Of a stretch of DNA of 64,000 nt, positions 46,618 to 55,631 are shown piece after piece. The DNA is from Treponema sp. (lineage in GTDB: Bacteria; Spirochaetota; Spirochaetia; Treponematales; Breznakiellaceae): NCBI GenBank assembly GCA_031267685.1, contig JAIRYV010000064.1:124001-188000 (forward strand), written 5' to 3'. A program made the translations under genes and the position numbers. The notes beneath the pieces are model-generated. The model ran no database searches, was not told where the DNA came from, and was given only the letters and a program-made list of their open reading frames with translations. The number at the start of each line of letters is the position of its first letter. The first letter of the stretch is position 1.

Positions 46618-47463
46618 TTACTCGCCTTTGTTGGCGCCAGCCATGAGTCCTTCTAGTAGGTATTTCTGGAAGAACATATACAAGCAGGTGATTGGCACTG
46701 CTACCAGCACTGAACCAGCGCAAAACGCGGTGAGGTCAGGGTTCGAGGCGTTGACCATGTCAAAAAGGCCAATTGCCAGAGTGCGGCGCTCGGTCTGGTT
46801 GATGAGGTAGCGGGGAAGCATATAGTCCATCCACGGTCCCATAAAGCTCGTTACCGCGATGAAGGTAACAATGGGCAGAGAAAGGGGAAGGATAATCCTG
46901 AAGAAGAGCTGTACTTTTGATGCACCATCAATGAAGGCTGCCTCGTCGAGAGACTTAGGGATGTTCAGCATATAGCCGCGTACCAGCCAGATGTTGCCTG
47001 GGATGCCGCCAGCAACATAGATGATCACCAGCATATTGAGGTTATTCAACATACCGAAGTTCAGCGCCACCATGTACAGGGCAGTTAGGCCGAGGAAGCT
47101 GGGGAACATTTGCAGAATCATGACGAGGAGCAGTCCAGACTTGCGCCCCTTAAACTGGAAGCGGGCGAACACAAAGGCGGTCATGGTGTGAAAGATCATC
47201 GTGAAGATCATTGTAATAACGGCGACGTAGAAGGTGTTGCCGTACCATGCCGGGAATTTTGTGTCAGTGAAGAGCCGCTTGAAGTTATCGAACGTAACGC
47301 CTTCGGGAATGATGCTGGCGCGGTTGATGCCGGTGGACGGATTCACCGACGAGCCGACCACCCACAAAAGCGGGTATAGCACGATGATTGTTACGACAAT
47401 CAGCTCGATGTATACCAGCGCGCCGGTAATGATGCGCTGAACCTTGTATTTGCTTATGCTCAC
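46618..47463 (-). CDS. malG: Maltodextrin ABC permease MalG
   Basis: Inner-membrane permease of the maltose/maltodextrin transporter, 281 residues, six hydrophobic segments. EAA loop LDEAAFIDGASKVQLFFRIILPLS and the C-terminal passage LLEGLMAGANKG are typical of MalG. Last gene of the operon GH13-malE-malF-malG. No malK ATPase is present in the window. Confidence 0.9.
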   Translation of the reverse strand: MSISKYKVQRIITGALVYIELIVVTIIVLYPLLWVVGSSVNPSTGINRASIIPEGVTFDNFKRLFTDTKFPAWYGNTFYVAVITMIFTMIFHTMTAFVFARFQFKGRKSGLLLVMILQMFPSFLGLTALYMVALNFGMLNNLNMLVIIYVAGGIPGNIWLVRGYMLNIPKSLDEAAFIDGASKVQLFFRIILPLSLPIVTFIAVTSFMGPWMDYMLPRYLINQTERRTLAIGLFDMVNASNPDLTAFCAGSVLVAVPITCLYMFFQKYLLEGLMAGANKGE

Positions 47464-47466
47464 GGT

Positions 47467-48804
47467 TTAATTCTCCTTGAAAGCGCGGGTACGCAGCAGG
47501 TTCCATGCGGAGACTGACGCGACAATAATAAAGATGAAGATACTTAGCGCTGACGCATAGTTGTACATACGCTGATCCAGCGTCAGTTTAAATATCCACG
47601 AGATCAGGATGTCGGTTGACCCGGCCATCTGGTAGTTAGGATTAGGCGGCCCGCCTCCAGTGATGAAGTAGATCATGTTGAAGTTGTTGAAATTGAAGGT
47701 AATACTCATGAGGAGTTGGGGTGCGGTTGAGGTGATGATGACTGGCAGTGTGATGTTGCGGAACTGCTGTAAGACGTTTGCCCCATCAATCTGGGCTGCT
47801 TCATACATTTCTTGCGGAACTGTGGTCATAACGCCGGAGATGAGCGCCATAAAGTAAGGGAATCCGAGCCAGACGTTGATGATAAGCAAGGTTACTTTTG
47901 CCCAGAACGGGTCTGATAGGAACGGTATTGACTGATCGATGAGGCCGGCATTCAGGAGCATTTGGTTAATTGCGCCTTCTTTATTGAACATGACGCGGAA
48001 GATCATCATGGATACGATGGCTGGAACGGCCCACGGCAGTATCAGGATACCGCGCCATACCGGACGGCACTTCACTGCTTTAGCACGAAGCAGAAGCGCC
48101 TGCAAGAGACCAAAGGCGTAAGATGTAAAGGTTGCCAGAAACGCCCATTCAACGGTCCAGACCAGGATGCGGACAAAGGTTCCGCCCCAGATTTGGATAC
48201 GGAAAATGTCAATAAAAGTTTTGAAACCAGTCCATTCGACGAGACGCCGGGGAGGGATAAAGTTTTGATTATAGTTGGTGAATGCTACGAGTATTGCAAA
48301 GATAATCGGCACTATCGAGATGAAGATGACGAGGAGCATACCCGGGGCGATAACGATGTACTCAAAGGACTTATCCCAGAGGTCTCTGAAATATTGGGCG
48401 CTTGATGTTTTTTCACCTGCTTCAATACACTTGCGAGTACGGTAGGCGTCGATGATATTCCAGGCCCATACCGCCATGAAGATTAACATAACCAAGAAAG
48501 CGATGATTCCGCCGAGCATAAGCATAATCGAATGGTCATATGGAATAGTGCGGGAGCTTTCGCGGGGTATCTGCCCCAGTGTAAAGAGTCCCCACAAGCC
48601 TCTGGTGAAGTAACCGCCCTGGCGGAACTGTGCGCCAACCGCGTTCAGAAGAGCGGGGTCTGTGGTACCGCGTCGTGTAACCAGCTCAATCCCGACAAAG
48701 ATAAGCTGTAAGACAAAGAACAAAAAGCCTTTGGATTTTTGTTTATTCATAACTTGTCCGCTGCCCCAGATAAATGTGGAGCAAACGGCTGGTAGATAGG
48801 ACAT
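47467..48804 (-). CDS. malF: Maltodextrin ABC permease MalF
   Basis: Partner permease, 445 residues. Longer than MalG because of an extra N-terminal membrane region and a periplasmic part, as in MalF. EAA loop MYEAAQIDGANVLQQFRNITLP. GAGGAG lies six bases before ATG 48804. It follows malE after a 156-base gap that holds two hairpins, so malF should be expressed at a lower level than malE. Confidence 0.88.
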   Translation of the reverse strand: MSYLPAVCSTFIWGSGQVMNKQKSKGFLFFVLQLIFVGIELVTRRGTTDPALLNAVGAQFRQGGYFTRGLWGLFTLGQIPRESSRTIPYDHSIMLMLGGIIAFLVMLIFMAVWAWNIIDAYRTRKCIEAGEKTSSAQYFRDLWDKSFEYIVIAPGMLLVIFISIVPIIFAILVAFTNYNQNFIPPRRLVEWTGFKTFIDIFRIQIWGGTFVRILVWTVEWAFLATFTSYAFGLLQALLLRAKAVKCRPVWRGILILPWAVPAIVSMMIFRVMFNKEGAINQMLLNAGLIDQSIPFLSDPFWAKVTLLIINVWLGFPYFMALISGVMTTVPQEMYEAAQIDGANVLQQFRNITLPVIITSTAPQLLMSITFNFNNFNMIYFITGGGPPNPNYQMAGSTDILISWIFKLTLDQRMYNYASALSIFIFIIVASVSAWNLLRTRAFKEN

Positions 48805-48873
48805 ACTATCTCCTCTTTAATTTGTTTTGATCCGCGCTCATAAGGAGCGCGCCCAAGCACTTTTCTAGTAATC

Positions 48874-48942
48874 GCCGGGGTCTCGCTTAAACCCCAGGGT
48901 CTCGCTTAAACCCCGGCGAGGTATGCTGATTCAGTATACCTC
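48874..48942. other. Two intercistronic hairpins between malE and malF
   Basis: GCCGGGG (48874-48880) pairs with CCCCGGC (48911-48917), enclosing two direct copies of an 18-base unit (GGGTCTCGCTTAAACCCC at 48878-48895 and 48897-48914), each itself a hairpin. Directly next to it, GAGGTAT and ATACCTC (48918-48942) form a second stem. As at malE-malF of E. coli, such structures would protect the malE message. Confidence 0.75.
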
Positions 48943-48960
48943 ATTGCTCATACCCAAAAA

Positions 48961-50256
48961 TCAATTACGCGACTTACCCGCAGCCGAGAGAGCGATGTCG
49001 TAAGTATCCATAGCTTTTTTCTGGGCGTCGGCAACAGTGAGCTGGTCATCCCAAGTAAAGGTGAAGAGTGCTTTTTGAGCGTCCCACATCTGGTTCACTT
49101 CGGGGATAATCGGCATGGGGTCAGCAAAGGGCGCCTGCTCCTGAATACCAGCGAGATAAACATCGTCGCGGAGTCCGGGAATGTTATCGATATTCTTGTA
49201 TGCGGCGAGTTTGCCGGTGGTGTTGTACTGGATGGTTGCGCCCTCCTCACTCACCATGAAGTCAACAAAGGCAAATGCCGCGTCAAAGTTTTCGGAATAA
49301 CTGGACACTGCCCCGATGATGTTACCGGCGAAGACACGGGGTTGATTGCCAGCAATGGTCGGGAGCTTCGTGATACCGAAATTCACGCCGTTCTTCTTCG
49401 CATCTTCAATGCCCCAGGGTCCACAAATCGTGAAGGGAACTTCACCACGCTGAAATGCACCGACTGTGGCGTCATACGTCGCGTCGGCAATGTTCACGTT
49501 GTAATACGGTTTGAAGCTCTTGTAAAATTCCACGCCTTGCCGCACTGCATCGCTATCCCAACCTGGATTCTTATAGTCGTCCATATTCGGACCAAAGACG
49601 CTCATACCAAAGGCTGTGAGGAAGAAGTAGCTGACGTAGGCGTCGTCAAGCTGCCAGCGTAAAGCCCACTTGTTCTCAGACGGAACGTTCCATCGCTGGG
49701 CAAAGGCTTGCACTTCTTCAAAGCTTGTGGGAACCGGCGTGTCGCCCAAGAGGTCTTTATTATAGAAGAAAGCGATATTCTCGGTGGATACCGGAACGCC
49801 ATAGAGGTCGCCATCAAAGGTGGCGGTTGCTAATGATGCGTCGAGCAGGATTGGCTTGTACTTAGCCACGAGGTCTGCGGGGAATGGCTCACAAATGCCG
49901 TCGATCATGGCGTTACCCATGTGGTCATGCGCCATGATGAACACGTCAGGGCCTATACCCGCTGGGCCGTCGAGTGAGACTTTGCCACGAGTATCGACAC
50001 TGCCCACGTTCTGGTAGGTAACCTTCACGTTGGGATACCTTCGGTTAAACGCCTCAATGAGCGCGTTTGCCCATGTGTCGTTATCCAGCCAGATGGTGAT
50101 GTTGCCACCAATGGCGGCGGTACTAGTTGCCGCTGGAGCGACGCTGGAAGTGGTACTGCTTGAAGCAGTACTGCCGGAAGTCGTGGCGCTCTTTGTGCAT
50201 GACCCTAAGGCAAACACCAAAGCCGCGCCACATAATGCTGTTATTAATCGTTTCAT
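48961..50256 (-). CDS. malE: Maltodextrin-binding lipoprotein MalE
   Basis: Solute-binding protein of 431 residues with a lipobox LGSC and a Ser/Thr/Ala-rich linker. The MalE-type body shows TIWLDNDTWANALIEAFNRRYPNVKV, GPAGIGPDVFIMAHDHMG and PFTICGPWGIEDAKKNGV. GGAGG precedes the ATG. It lies between a cytoplasmic GH13 enzyme and the MalF and MalG permeases, consistent with uptake of maltodextrins. Confidence 0.9.
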   Translation of the reverse strand: MKRLITALCGAALVFALGSCTKSATTSGSTASSSTTSSVAPAATSTAAIGGNITIWLDNDTWANALIEAFNRRYPNVKVTYQNVGSVDTRGKVSLDGPAGIGPDVFIMAHDHMGNAMIDGICEPFPADLVAKYKPILLDASLATATFDGDLYGVPVSTENIAFFYNKDLLGDTPVPTSFEEVQAFAQRWNVPSENKWALRWQLDDAYVSYFFLTAFGMSVFGPNMDDYKNPGWDSDAVRQGVEFYKSFKPYYNVNIADATYDATVGAFQRGEVPFTICGPWGIEDAKKNGVNFGITKLPTIAGNQPRVFAGNIIGAVSSYSENFDAAFAFVDFMVSEEGATIQYNTTGKLAAYKNIDNIPGLRDDVYLAGIQEQAPFADPMPIIPEVNQMWDAQKALFTFTWDDQLTVADAQKKAMDTYDIALSAAGKSRN

Positions 50257-50287
50257 ACGATTCCTCCAAATTGGTCTAGCGTCGGCA

Positions 50288-52081
50288 TTACGCCGGCGCG
50301 TATGTGAATATCGCCACCGTATAGGGCGGTACTTCCTCAGTTAAAATAGTATCGGTAGTGAACGTAGGCGTCCCTCGACCCTCGACTCTGACACTGTTGC
50401 CCTCTGTATACACCACCGAAAGCCGACGCGTATCAGCGCCAGTCTCATCACGCAATGTCCAACAGTGAGCGCTGTTGCCAAGTGGTTCATAGCTGAGGGA
50501 GGCGTTGTTGATGAGTTCACTGTATTCGTGGCGGAAGGCGATGAGACACTGGAAAAAGGCAAACAACTCGTGGTCTTGGCGCGCCGGGTCCCAGAGCATG
50601 GGTTTACGGCAATCCGGTTCTTTTGCGCCGCTTAAGCCGATTTCGGTACCATAAAACACACATGGGGACCCGGGCAGTAAGAACAGCATGGTAAAGGCGG
50701 CGCGGAGGGCGCGTTTGTCGCCATTAGCCATGCTTAACACGCGGGCAGTATCGTGGGAATCAAGCAGGTTGAAGGCTATGGCGCTATGAAGCTCGCTGTA
50801 ACGCGCCAGCGCTGCGCAGAGGCGCTCGGTAAACTGGTCGCCGCGTATCTTGCGTTTGAGAAAGAAGTCGATGATGGCAAAACCAAGCTGATAGTTCATG
50901 GTAGCGTCAAAATAACCACCGTTAATCCAGAGCGAAGCGTCATGCCACACTTCACCGACAACGTAAAAGTTGGGTTTCAGGTCATGCACTCGCTTGGAGA
51001 ATTCGCGCCAGAAGTCAAACGATACCTCATTGGCAACATCAAGCCGCCAAGCGTCAATATCGCACTCAGTGATCCAGTACGCGGCGGCGTCAAGCAGGTA
51101 CTGCCGCACTGCAGGATTCTCAGTGTTCCACTTGGGGTGCAGCGGTATAAAGGCAAAGGCGTCAAAGCCCATGGCTTTGCGGTTATCGGGATGTTCCTTC
51201 ACCGGAAATTGCTGTATGTGAAAGTATCCCCGGTAACGCGACTGTTCCTGATTCTGCAACACGTCTTGCCAGAACGGATGTTTGTTACCAATATGGTTAA
51301 ACACGGCGTCCAACATTACCCTGATGCCCTTACTATGCGCCTCTGACACCAGCGCCTTGAGGTCGTCGAGTGTGCCAAAGTGTTCATCAACCTTGAAATA
51401 GTCCTGAATGTCATACTTATGGTTAGACGGCGCCTGAAACACCGGCGTCAGATAGATGCCGTTAACGCCCAGCGCCTTGATATAGTCGAGCCGTTGTCGT
51501 ATGCCCATAATGTCGCCGCCAAAGAAGCTATCCGGCCTGACCTCGTCCTTGTCCCAGTCCGCCAATGGCGACGGCGACAAACGCGAGTCGCCGTTACAAA
51601 AGCGTTCCGGGAAAATCTGATACCAGACTGTATTACGAACCCAAGCTGGAGCGCGGGGCGCGTCAACACAGTGTATATATGGAAGAAAGTAATGATTAAA
51701 GGTCATGTTAATGACTGTGTTGCTAAACAAAAAGATACCGTTTTCAGAGGCATAGAACTCTCCATCGTCGGTCTCCAGCCGGAACCCGTACTTTAGCCGC
51801 CTCCATTGTGGTATGGCAAGCTCACAGCGCCACACCCTCGGCGTCAGGTTGCCGCCAAATGCGTCATCACTGTCATAGCGTATGGTCAGCGGCAGTTCAG
51901 CGTGGTTCCACGCAGCGCCAGTCTGGGTTCTGGTATAGTCATACGGATCACCATAAATGATGCTGAGGCGTAAGCAATTACGCGACGTAAACACACGAAA
52001 AACAAGCCTGTCACGGTATTGGTCATAATAACAATACGGCAATGCCGCGCTATGTTTAAGCGCGGGAAGTTTATCAACCAT
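50288..52081 (-). CDS. Cyclomaltodextrinase/neopullulanase-type GH13 enzyme
   Basis: 597 residues without signal peptide, so it acts in the cytoplasm on imported maltodextrins. An N-terminal beta domain (CBM34-like) precedes the barrel, whose entry NTVWYQIFPERFCNGD and ALGVNGIYLTPVFQAPSNHKYD are characteristic of GH13_20. Catalytic residues: Asp in DAWRLDVANEV (about 345), Glu in VVGEVWHDA (about 377), Asp in LLDSHDTARVL (about 443). GGAGG sits before ATG 52081; the in-frame ATG at 52108 lies inside the operator. First gene of the maltodextrin operon. Confidence 0.92.
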   Translation of the reverse strand: MVDKLPALKHSAALPYCYYDQYRDRLVFRVFTSRNCLRLSIIYGDPYDYTRTQTGAAWNHAELPLTIRYDSDDAFGGNLTPRVWRCELAIPQWRRLKYGFRLETDDGEFYASENGIFLFSNTVINMTFNHYFLPYIHCVDAPRAPAWVRNTVWYQIFPERFCNGDSRLSPSPLADWDKDEVRPDSFFGGDIMGIRQRLDYIKALGVNGIYLTPVFQAPSNHKYDIQDYFKVDEHFGTLDDLKALVSEAHSKGIRVMLDAVFNHIGNKHPFWQDVLQNQEQSRYRGYFHIQQFPVKEHPDNRKAMGFDAFAFIPLHPKWNTENPAVRQYLLDAAAYWITECDIDAWRLDVANEVSFDFWREFSKRVHDLKPNFYVVGEVWHDASLWINGGYFDATMNYQLGFAIIDFFLKRKIRGDQFTERLCAALARYSELHSAIAFNLLDSHDTARVLSMANGDKRALRAAFTMLFLLPGSPCVFYGTEIGLSGAKEPDCRKPMLWDPARQDHELFAFFQCLIAFRHEYSELINNASLSYEPLGNSAHCWTLRDETGADTRRLSVVYTEGNSVRVEGRGTPTFTTDTILTEEVPPYTVAIFTYAPA

Positions 52082-52093
52082 GCTTCCTCCATT

Positions 52094-52109
52094 GGTGTTA
52101 CGTAACACC
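52094..52109. promoter_or_regulatory. 16-bp operator palindrome upstream of the maltodextrin operon
   Basis: GGTGTTACGTAACACC, identical to the palindrome before the pullulanase gene (23238-23253) and at the same distance from the ribosome binding site. A possible promoter (TTGCTA, 17 bases, TAGATT on the minus strand) lies upstream, so a bound protein would block transcription just after its start. Confidence 0.8.
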
Positions 52110-52151
52110 TACTTATCAATCTAAACTATGCTATTGAAAATAGCAAGTGAC

Positions 52152-52820
52152 AACTCCCCACGCCTAACGGCGGGAGATTCTTGGTTCGATGTTCGCTGCC
52201 ATCTTGCGATGGTTTTACATGAACTCCCCAGCATCGGTAAGATTGCCGTCAGTAAAGTTGCCGCAATTCCCACGTGTCCCGCGGTATTGTTTCTTCACTC
52301 GATACGTCGCAAACTCTGTTTGCACTTAATATGCGTCGCCCTTCGATAAGTATGTTCCGCGCCGCATTCTCGCCCTTCTCGTGTTCTGCTCCACAAACAG
52401 GGCAAACCCACTTACGGACAGACAAATCTTTTACCACGCTATTCTTTGCGCCACAACTACTGTAGCATCGTTAATAGGTTTTGCCAAACACCGGTTCTTC
52501 ACCATGTTCTTTACTTGTAAATCTTCTACGCATAGTATGTCATACTTCTTTACCAATTCCGTAGAGAGCTTATAAAAGAGGAAATGATTGTATACATAGC
52601 GGCAACACCCGAATGTTTTTTGCATGAGAGACTGCTGTTCGCTGTTCGGGTATATTCTGAACTTATAACATTTCTCCATTCTCTCCGCCCTATACGCTCT
52701 TTTAGTTTTCTATTCTTGCATAATACTGCAAGTTGCTGTATTATGCAACCTCCAAGATAAACAATCCTGCGAATCTTTGCACCTTATATCCTCTTGCCTA
52801 AAGGCAGGGGCTTTACGGCG
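52152..52820 (-). mobile_element. Deleted IS200/IS605-type element with both ends
   Basis: One end at about 52152-52180 has the hairpin CTCCCCACGCCTAACGGCGG with the following AGATTCTTGG; the other at about 52790-52815 has GCCTAAAGGCAGGGGCTTTA. These are typical subterminal hairpins of the IS605 group. Between them is only a shortened tnpB; no tnpA is present. A further palindrome with 11-base arms lies at 52716-52748, upstream of tnpB. The element sits between the maltodextrin operon and trpD. It can no longer move by itself. Confidence 0.8.
52249..52679 (-). pseudogene. Internally deleted tnpB
   Basis: Starts normally (MEKCYKFRIYPNSEQQ, then CCRYVYNHFL) but after about 37 codons jumps to a region near the second RuvC segment (KYDILCVEDLQVKNMVKN). 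It then breaks frame and resumes with one zinc-knuckle pair, WVCPVCGAEHEKGENAARNI. The first RuvC segment and one Cys pair are gone, and the final catalytic Asp of the usual HDRDxNAA motif is replaced (EHEKGENAA). It cannot be an active nuclease. Confidence 0.85.
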
Positions 52821-52860
52821 TTATCGGTAACATCAAGATAAAAGGAGTATCAATAGAAGA

Positions 52861-53871
52861 ATGATTAGGGAAGCTATCATACGGGCGGTGAATCGGGAAA
52901 ACCTGAGCTATGACGAGGCTGAGGCTGTGATGGATGAAATCATGGGCGGCAAGGCCAGTGAGATACAGATGGCGGCGTTTCTGAGCGCAATGTCCATGAA
53001 AGGCGAGACTATCGACGAAATCACCGCGTGCGCTGCGGGTATGCGGAAACACTGTATCCGCATATTGCACGATATGGACGTACTGGAAATCGTCGGTACT
53101 GGCGGGGATAAGTCGAACTCGTTCAACATATCAACGACATCGTCGCTGGTTATATCAGCAGCAGGGATTCCGGTAGCAAAGCACGGCAACCGCGCCGCAT
53201 CAAGCAAAAGTGGCGCAGCCGATGTGCTTGACGCGCTGGGGGTTAACATCGCTGTATCGCCAGAGCGAAGCCTTGAGCTGCTCAAAACCATACAGCTCTG
53301 CTTTCTTTACGCACAGAACTATCACCTTTCAATGAAGTATGTCGCGCCAGTGCGTAAAGAGCTGGGAATACGCACTATTTTTAACATACTCGGCCCACTG
53401 GTGAATCCAGCAGGGGCGAACATGGAACTGCTGGGAGTCTATGATAAAGACCTGATCGAGCCAATGGCGCAGGTACTTGCCAAACTCGGCGTCAAAAACG
53501 CGATGGTGGTGTATGGCCAAGACGGGCTTGACGAGATTTCTCCCAGTGCCCCGACGAACATCTGTGAAGTGCGGGATGGACAGTTCACCTCTTATGTCAT
53601 CACCCCAGAGCAATTTGGCCTCAGCCGTTGTAATAAACAAGACCTTATCGGCGGCAGTCCAGAGGATAATGCCAGGATAACGCGGGAGATTCTGGACAGC
53701 AAAAGGGGACCGCAGCGGGACGCGGTTTTGCTTAACTCGGCGGCGGCGATCCATATCGCCCGTCCATCACTGAGTATCGAGAAAGCGCTCAACCTTGCCG
53801 CCGAAACTATTGACAGTGGCAGGGCAGCGGCACAGCTTGATCGGTTCATCACGCTGTCTAGGCGAACATGA
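52861..53871 (+). CDS. trpD: Anthranilate phosphoribosyltransferase
   Basis: Joins anthranilate and PRPP in tryptophan synthesis. 336 residues, the usual length of the free-standing enzyme. The PRPP site VGTGGDKSNSFNIST and the following KHGNRAASSKSGAADVLDALG are diagnostic. AAAGGAG lies upstream at a rather long distance (13 bases). It is the first of three overlapping trp genes. The IS605-type element ends only about 40 bases upstream, so the promoter may be partly supplied by it. Confidence 0.96.
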   Translation: MIREAIIRAVNRENLSYDEAEAVMDEIMGGKASEIQMAAFLSAMSMKGETIDEITACAAGMRKHCIRILHDMDVLEIVGTGGDKSNSFNISTTSSLVISAAGIPVAKHGNRAASSKSGAADVLDALGVNIAVSPERSLELLKTIQLCFLYAQNYHLSMKYVAPVRKELGIRTIFNILGPLVNPAGANMELLGVYDKDLIEPMAQVLAKLGVKNAMVVYGQDGLDEISPSAPTNICEVRDGQFTSYVITPEQFGLSRCNKQDLIGGSPEDNARITREILDSKRGPQRDAVLLNSAAAIHIARPSLSIEKALNLAAETIDSGRAAAQLDRFITLSRRT

Positions 53872-54650
53872 TTCTGGACGACATCGCAGCAGCGACAAAA
53901 ACGCGGGTAGCGCGGGCGCGACAAGAGCATCCGCTTGAAGCGGTGAAGGATGCGGCGCGGGCAATGGCGGATAGCAGCACGGTCTCGTTTGAGGCAGCGT
54001 TATCAGCGCCGGGTCTCTCGTTTATCTGTGAGGTGAAGAAAGCGTCGCCATCAAAGGGTGTCATTGCCGAAAACTTTCCCTATCTGAACATAGCGCGGGA
54101 CTATGCAGAGGCAGGCGCGGCGGCAATATCAATACTCACCGAGCCGGACTTTTTTCAGGGCAGCGACAACTACCTACAGGACATAGCGCAGGCATTGCCT
54201 TTGCCCACACTTCGCAAGGATTTCATTATTGATGAGTATCAGATTTACGAGGCAAAGACACTTAGTGCCGCGGCGATACTCCTGATTTGCGCATTGCTGG
54301 ATACCATAACGTTGGCGCGTTATATCAGGATTGCCGATGCACTCGGCCTCGCCTGTCTGGTAGAGACGCACAACGAGGCCGAGATCGCATCCGCATTGGC
54401 AGCCGGAGCGCGTATCATCGGCATCAATAACCGCGACTTGAAGACGTTTCACGTTGATATTGGGACTACGGCGCGGCTTCGGCGGCTTATTCCGACGGAC
54501 AAGCTCGTGGTTTCGGAGAGTGGCATACAGACCCCGCAGGACATTGCGGCGTTACTGAACCAGGGTATAGACGCGGCGCTCATCGGCGAAGCTGTAATGC
54601 GGGCTGTAGACAAGAAGCAATACCTTATCCAATTACGGGGTAAAGCATGA
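53868..54650 (+). CDS. trpC: Indole-3-glycerol-phosphate synthase
   Basis: Closes the indole ring in tryptophan synthesis. 260 residues. Conserved segments FICEVKKASPSKGVI (substrate-binding Glu and Lys), SILTEPDFFQG, LRKDFIIDEYQI and GINNRDLKTF are all present. Start overlaps the trpD stop (ATGA). Confidence 0.96.
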   Translation: MILDDIAAATKTRVARARQEHPLEAVKDAARAMADSSTVSFEAALSAPGLSFICEVKKASPSKGVIAENFPYLNIARDYAEAGAAAISILTEPDFFQGSDNYLQDIAQALPLPTLRKDFIIDEYQIYEAKTLSAAAILLICALLDTITLARYIRIADALGLACLVETHNEAEIASALAAGARIIGINNRDLKTFHVDIGTTARLRRLIPTDKLVVSESGIQTPQDIAALLNQGIDAALIGEAVMRAVDKKQYLIQLRGKA

Positions 54651-55258
54651 AGATCAAGATTTGCGGGCTGTTCCGTGAGGCAGACATTGGCTATGCCAAT
54701 GAAGCCATGCCGGATTATATCGGCTTTGTGTTTGCGCCAAGCTGCCGCCAGCTTACGGCAACGCAAGCCTCAGCGTTCCGCGTCCGCCTACGCGAAGGCA
54801 TAACGCCGGTGGGTGTGTTTGTTGATGCGCCGGTGGAGAGCATAGCTGCCTTATATAAGGAAGGAATCATTGCGCTGGCGCAGCTGCACGGCCATGAGGA
54901 TACGGCGTATATTACCGCACTCAAGCGACTCTGCTCCGTACCGTTGATTAAAGCCGTGCGGATAGCAACTGGGTACAACACGCAACACGCACTATCGATG
55001 GACGCGGTGGACTTCTTTTTGTTTGACAATGGCGCAGGCGGCACTGGCCACACCTTTGACTGGGGCATCTTGTCCGAGCTTACGGCGCGTCTACGAAAAC
55101 CCTACTTCCTTGCCGGTGGGATCAATGGCGACAACATTACGGCAGCGTTGGCGCTCAAGCCCTTTGCCGTTGATGTTTCAAGCGGTGTAGAAACCAACGG
55201 CGTAAAAGACCGGACTAAGATGCTGAGTCTGGTTCAGCAGGTTCGTACTTGGAGATAG
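54647..55258 (+). CDS. trpF: Phosphoribosylanthranilate isomerase
   Basis: 203 residues. The active-site Cys is in KICGLF near the N-terminus, and the Asp with its surroundings in FDNGAGGTGHTFDW near residue 127; GVFVDAP, LAQLHGHE and the phosphate site FLAGGINGDN, VDVSSGVE are typical. It overlaps trpC by ATGA. The operon ends here with a repeat array; trpB and trpA, usually next, are absent, as are trpE and trpG. Confidence 0.95.
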   Translation: MKIKICGLFREADIGYANEAMPDYIGFVFAPSCRQLTATQASAFRVRLREGITPVGVFVDAPVESIAALYKEGIIALAQLHGHEDTAYITALKRLCSVPLIKAVRIATGYNTQHALSMDAVDFFLFDNGAGGTGHTFDWGILSELTARLRKPYFLAGGINGDNITAALALKPFAVDVSSGVETNGVKDRTKMLSLVQQVRTWR

Positions 55259-55285
55259 TTCTCGAATAGCGCAACTTTGTGAGGA

Positions 55286-55530
55286 CACATAGCCTATGTG
55301 CGAGTTGACACATAGCCTATGTGTGAGTTGACACATAGCCTATGTGCGAGTTGACACATAGCCTATGTGCGAGTTGACACATAGCCTATGTGCGAGTTGA
55401 CACATAGGCTATGTGTGAGTTGACACATAGGCTATGTGTGAGTTGACACATAGGCTATGTGTGAGTTGACACATAGGCTATGTGTGAGTTGACACATAGG
55501 CTATGTGTGAGTTGACACATAGGTATGTAT
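55286..55530. repeat. 23-bp tandem array of perfect palindromes
   Basis: Ten palindromes of 15 bases, CACATAG-N-CTATGTG, start every 23 bases from 55286 to 55493, plus a damaged eleventh at 55516. The central base is C in the first five and G in the last five; the spacer (CGAGTTGA or TGAGTTGA) keeps its orientation throughout. The array fills the gap between trpF and the Rpn nuclease gene. Units are almost identical, so it is recent. Confidence 0.95.
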
Positions 55531-55595
55531 GAAGAGATACAAAGACACGAATAGGTATGATAGCTTATCATCTGCTACAACAGTGAACTATAGTC

Positions 55596-55625
55596 TTTCA
55601 TTGTTGGCACCAACTGTGTTATATT
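55596..55625 (+). promoter_or_regulatory. Promoter giving a leaderless rpn message
   Basis: TATATT at 55620-55625 and a weak TTTCAT at 55596-55601 (18-base spacer), with the dyad GTTGGCACCAAC inside the spacer. The predicted start point coincides with the A of the ATG at 55632, and there is no ribosome binding site, so the transcript is probably leaderless. Confidence 0.45.
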
Positions 55626-55631
55626 GAATCC

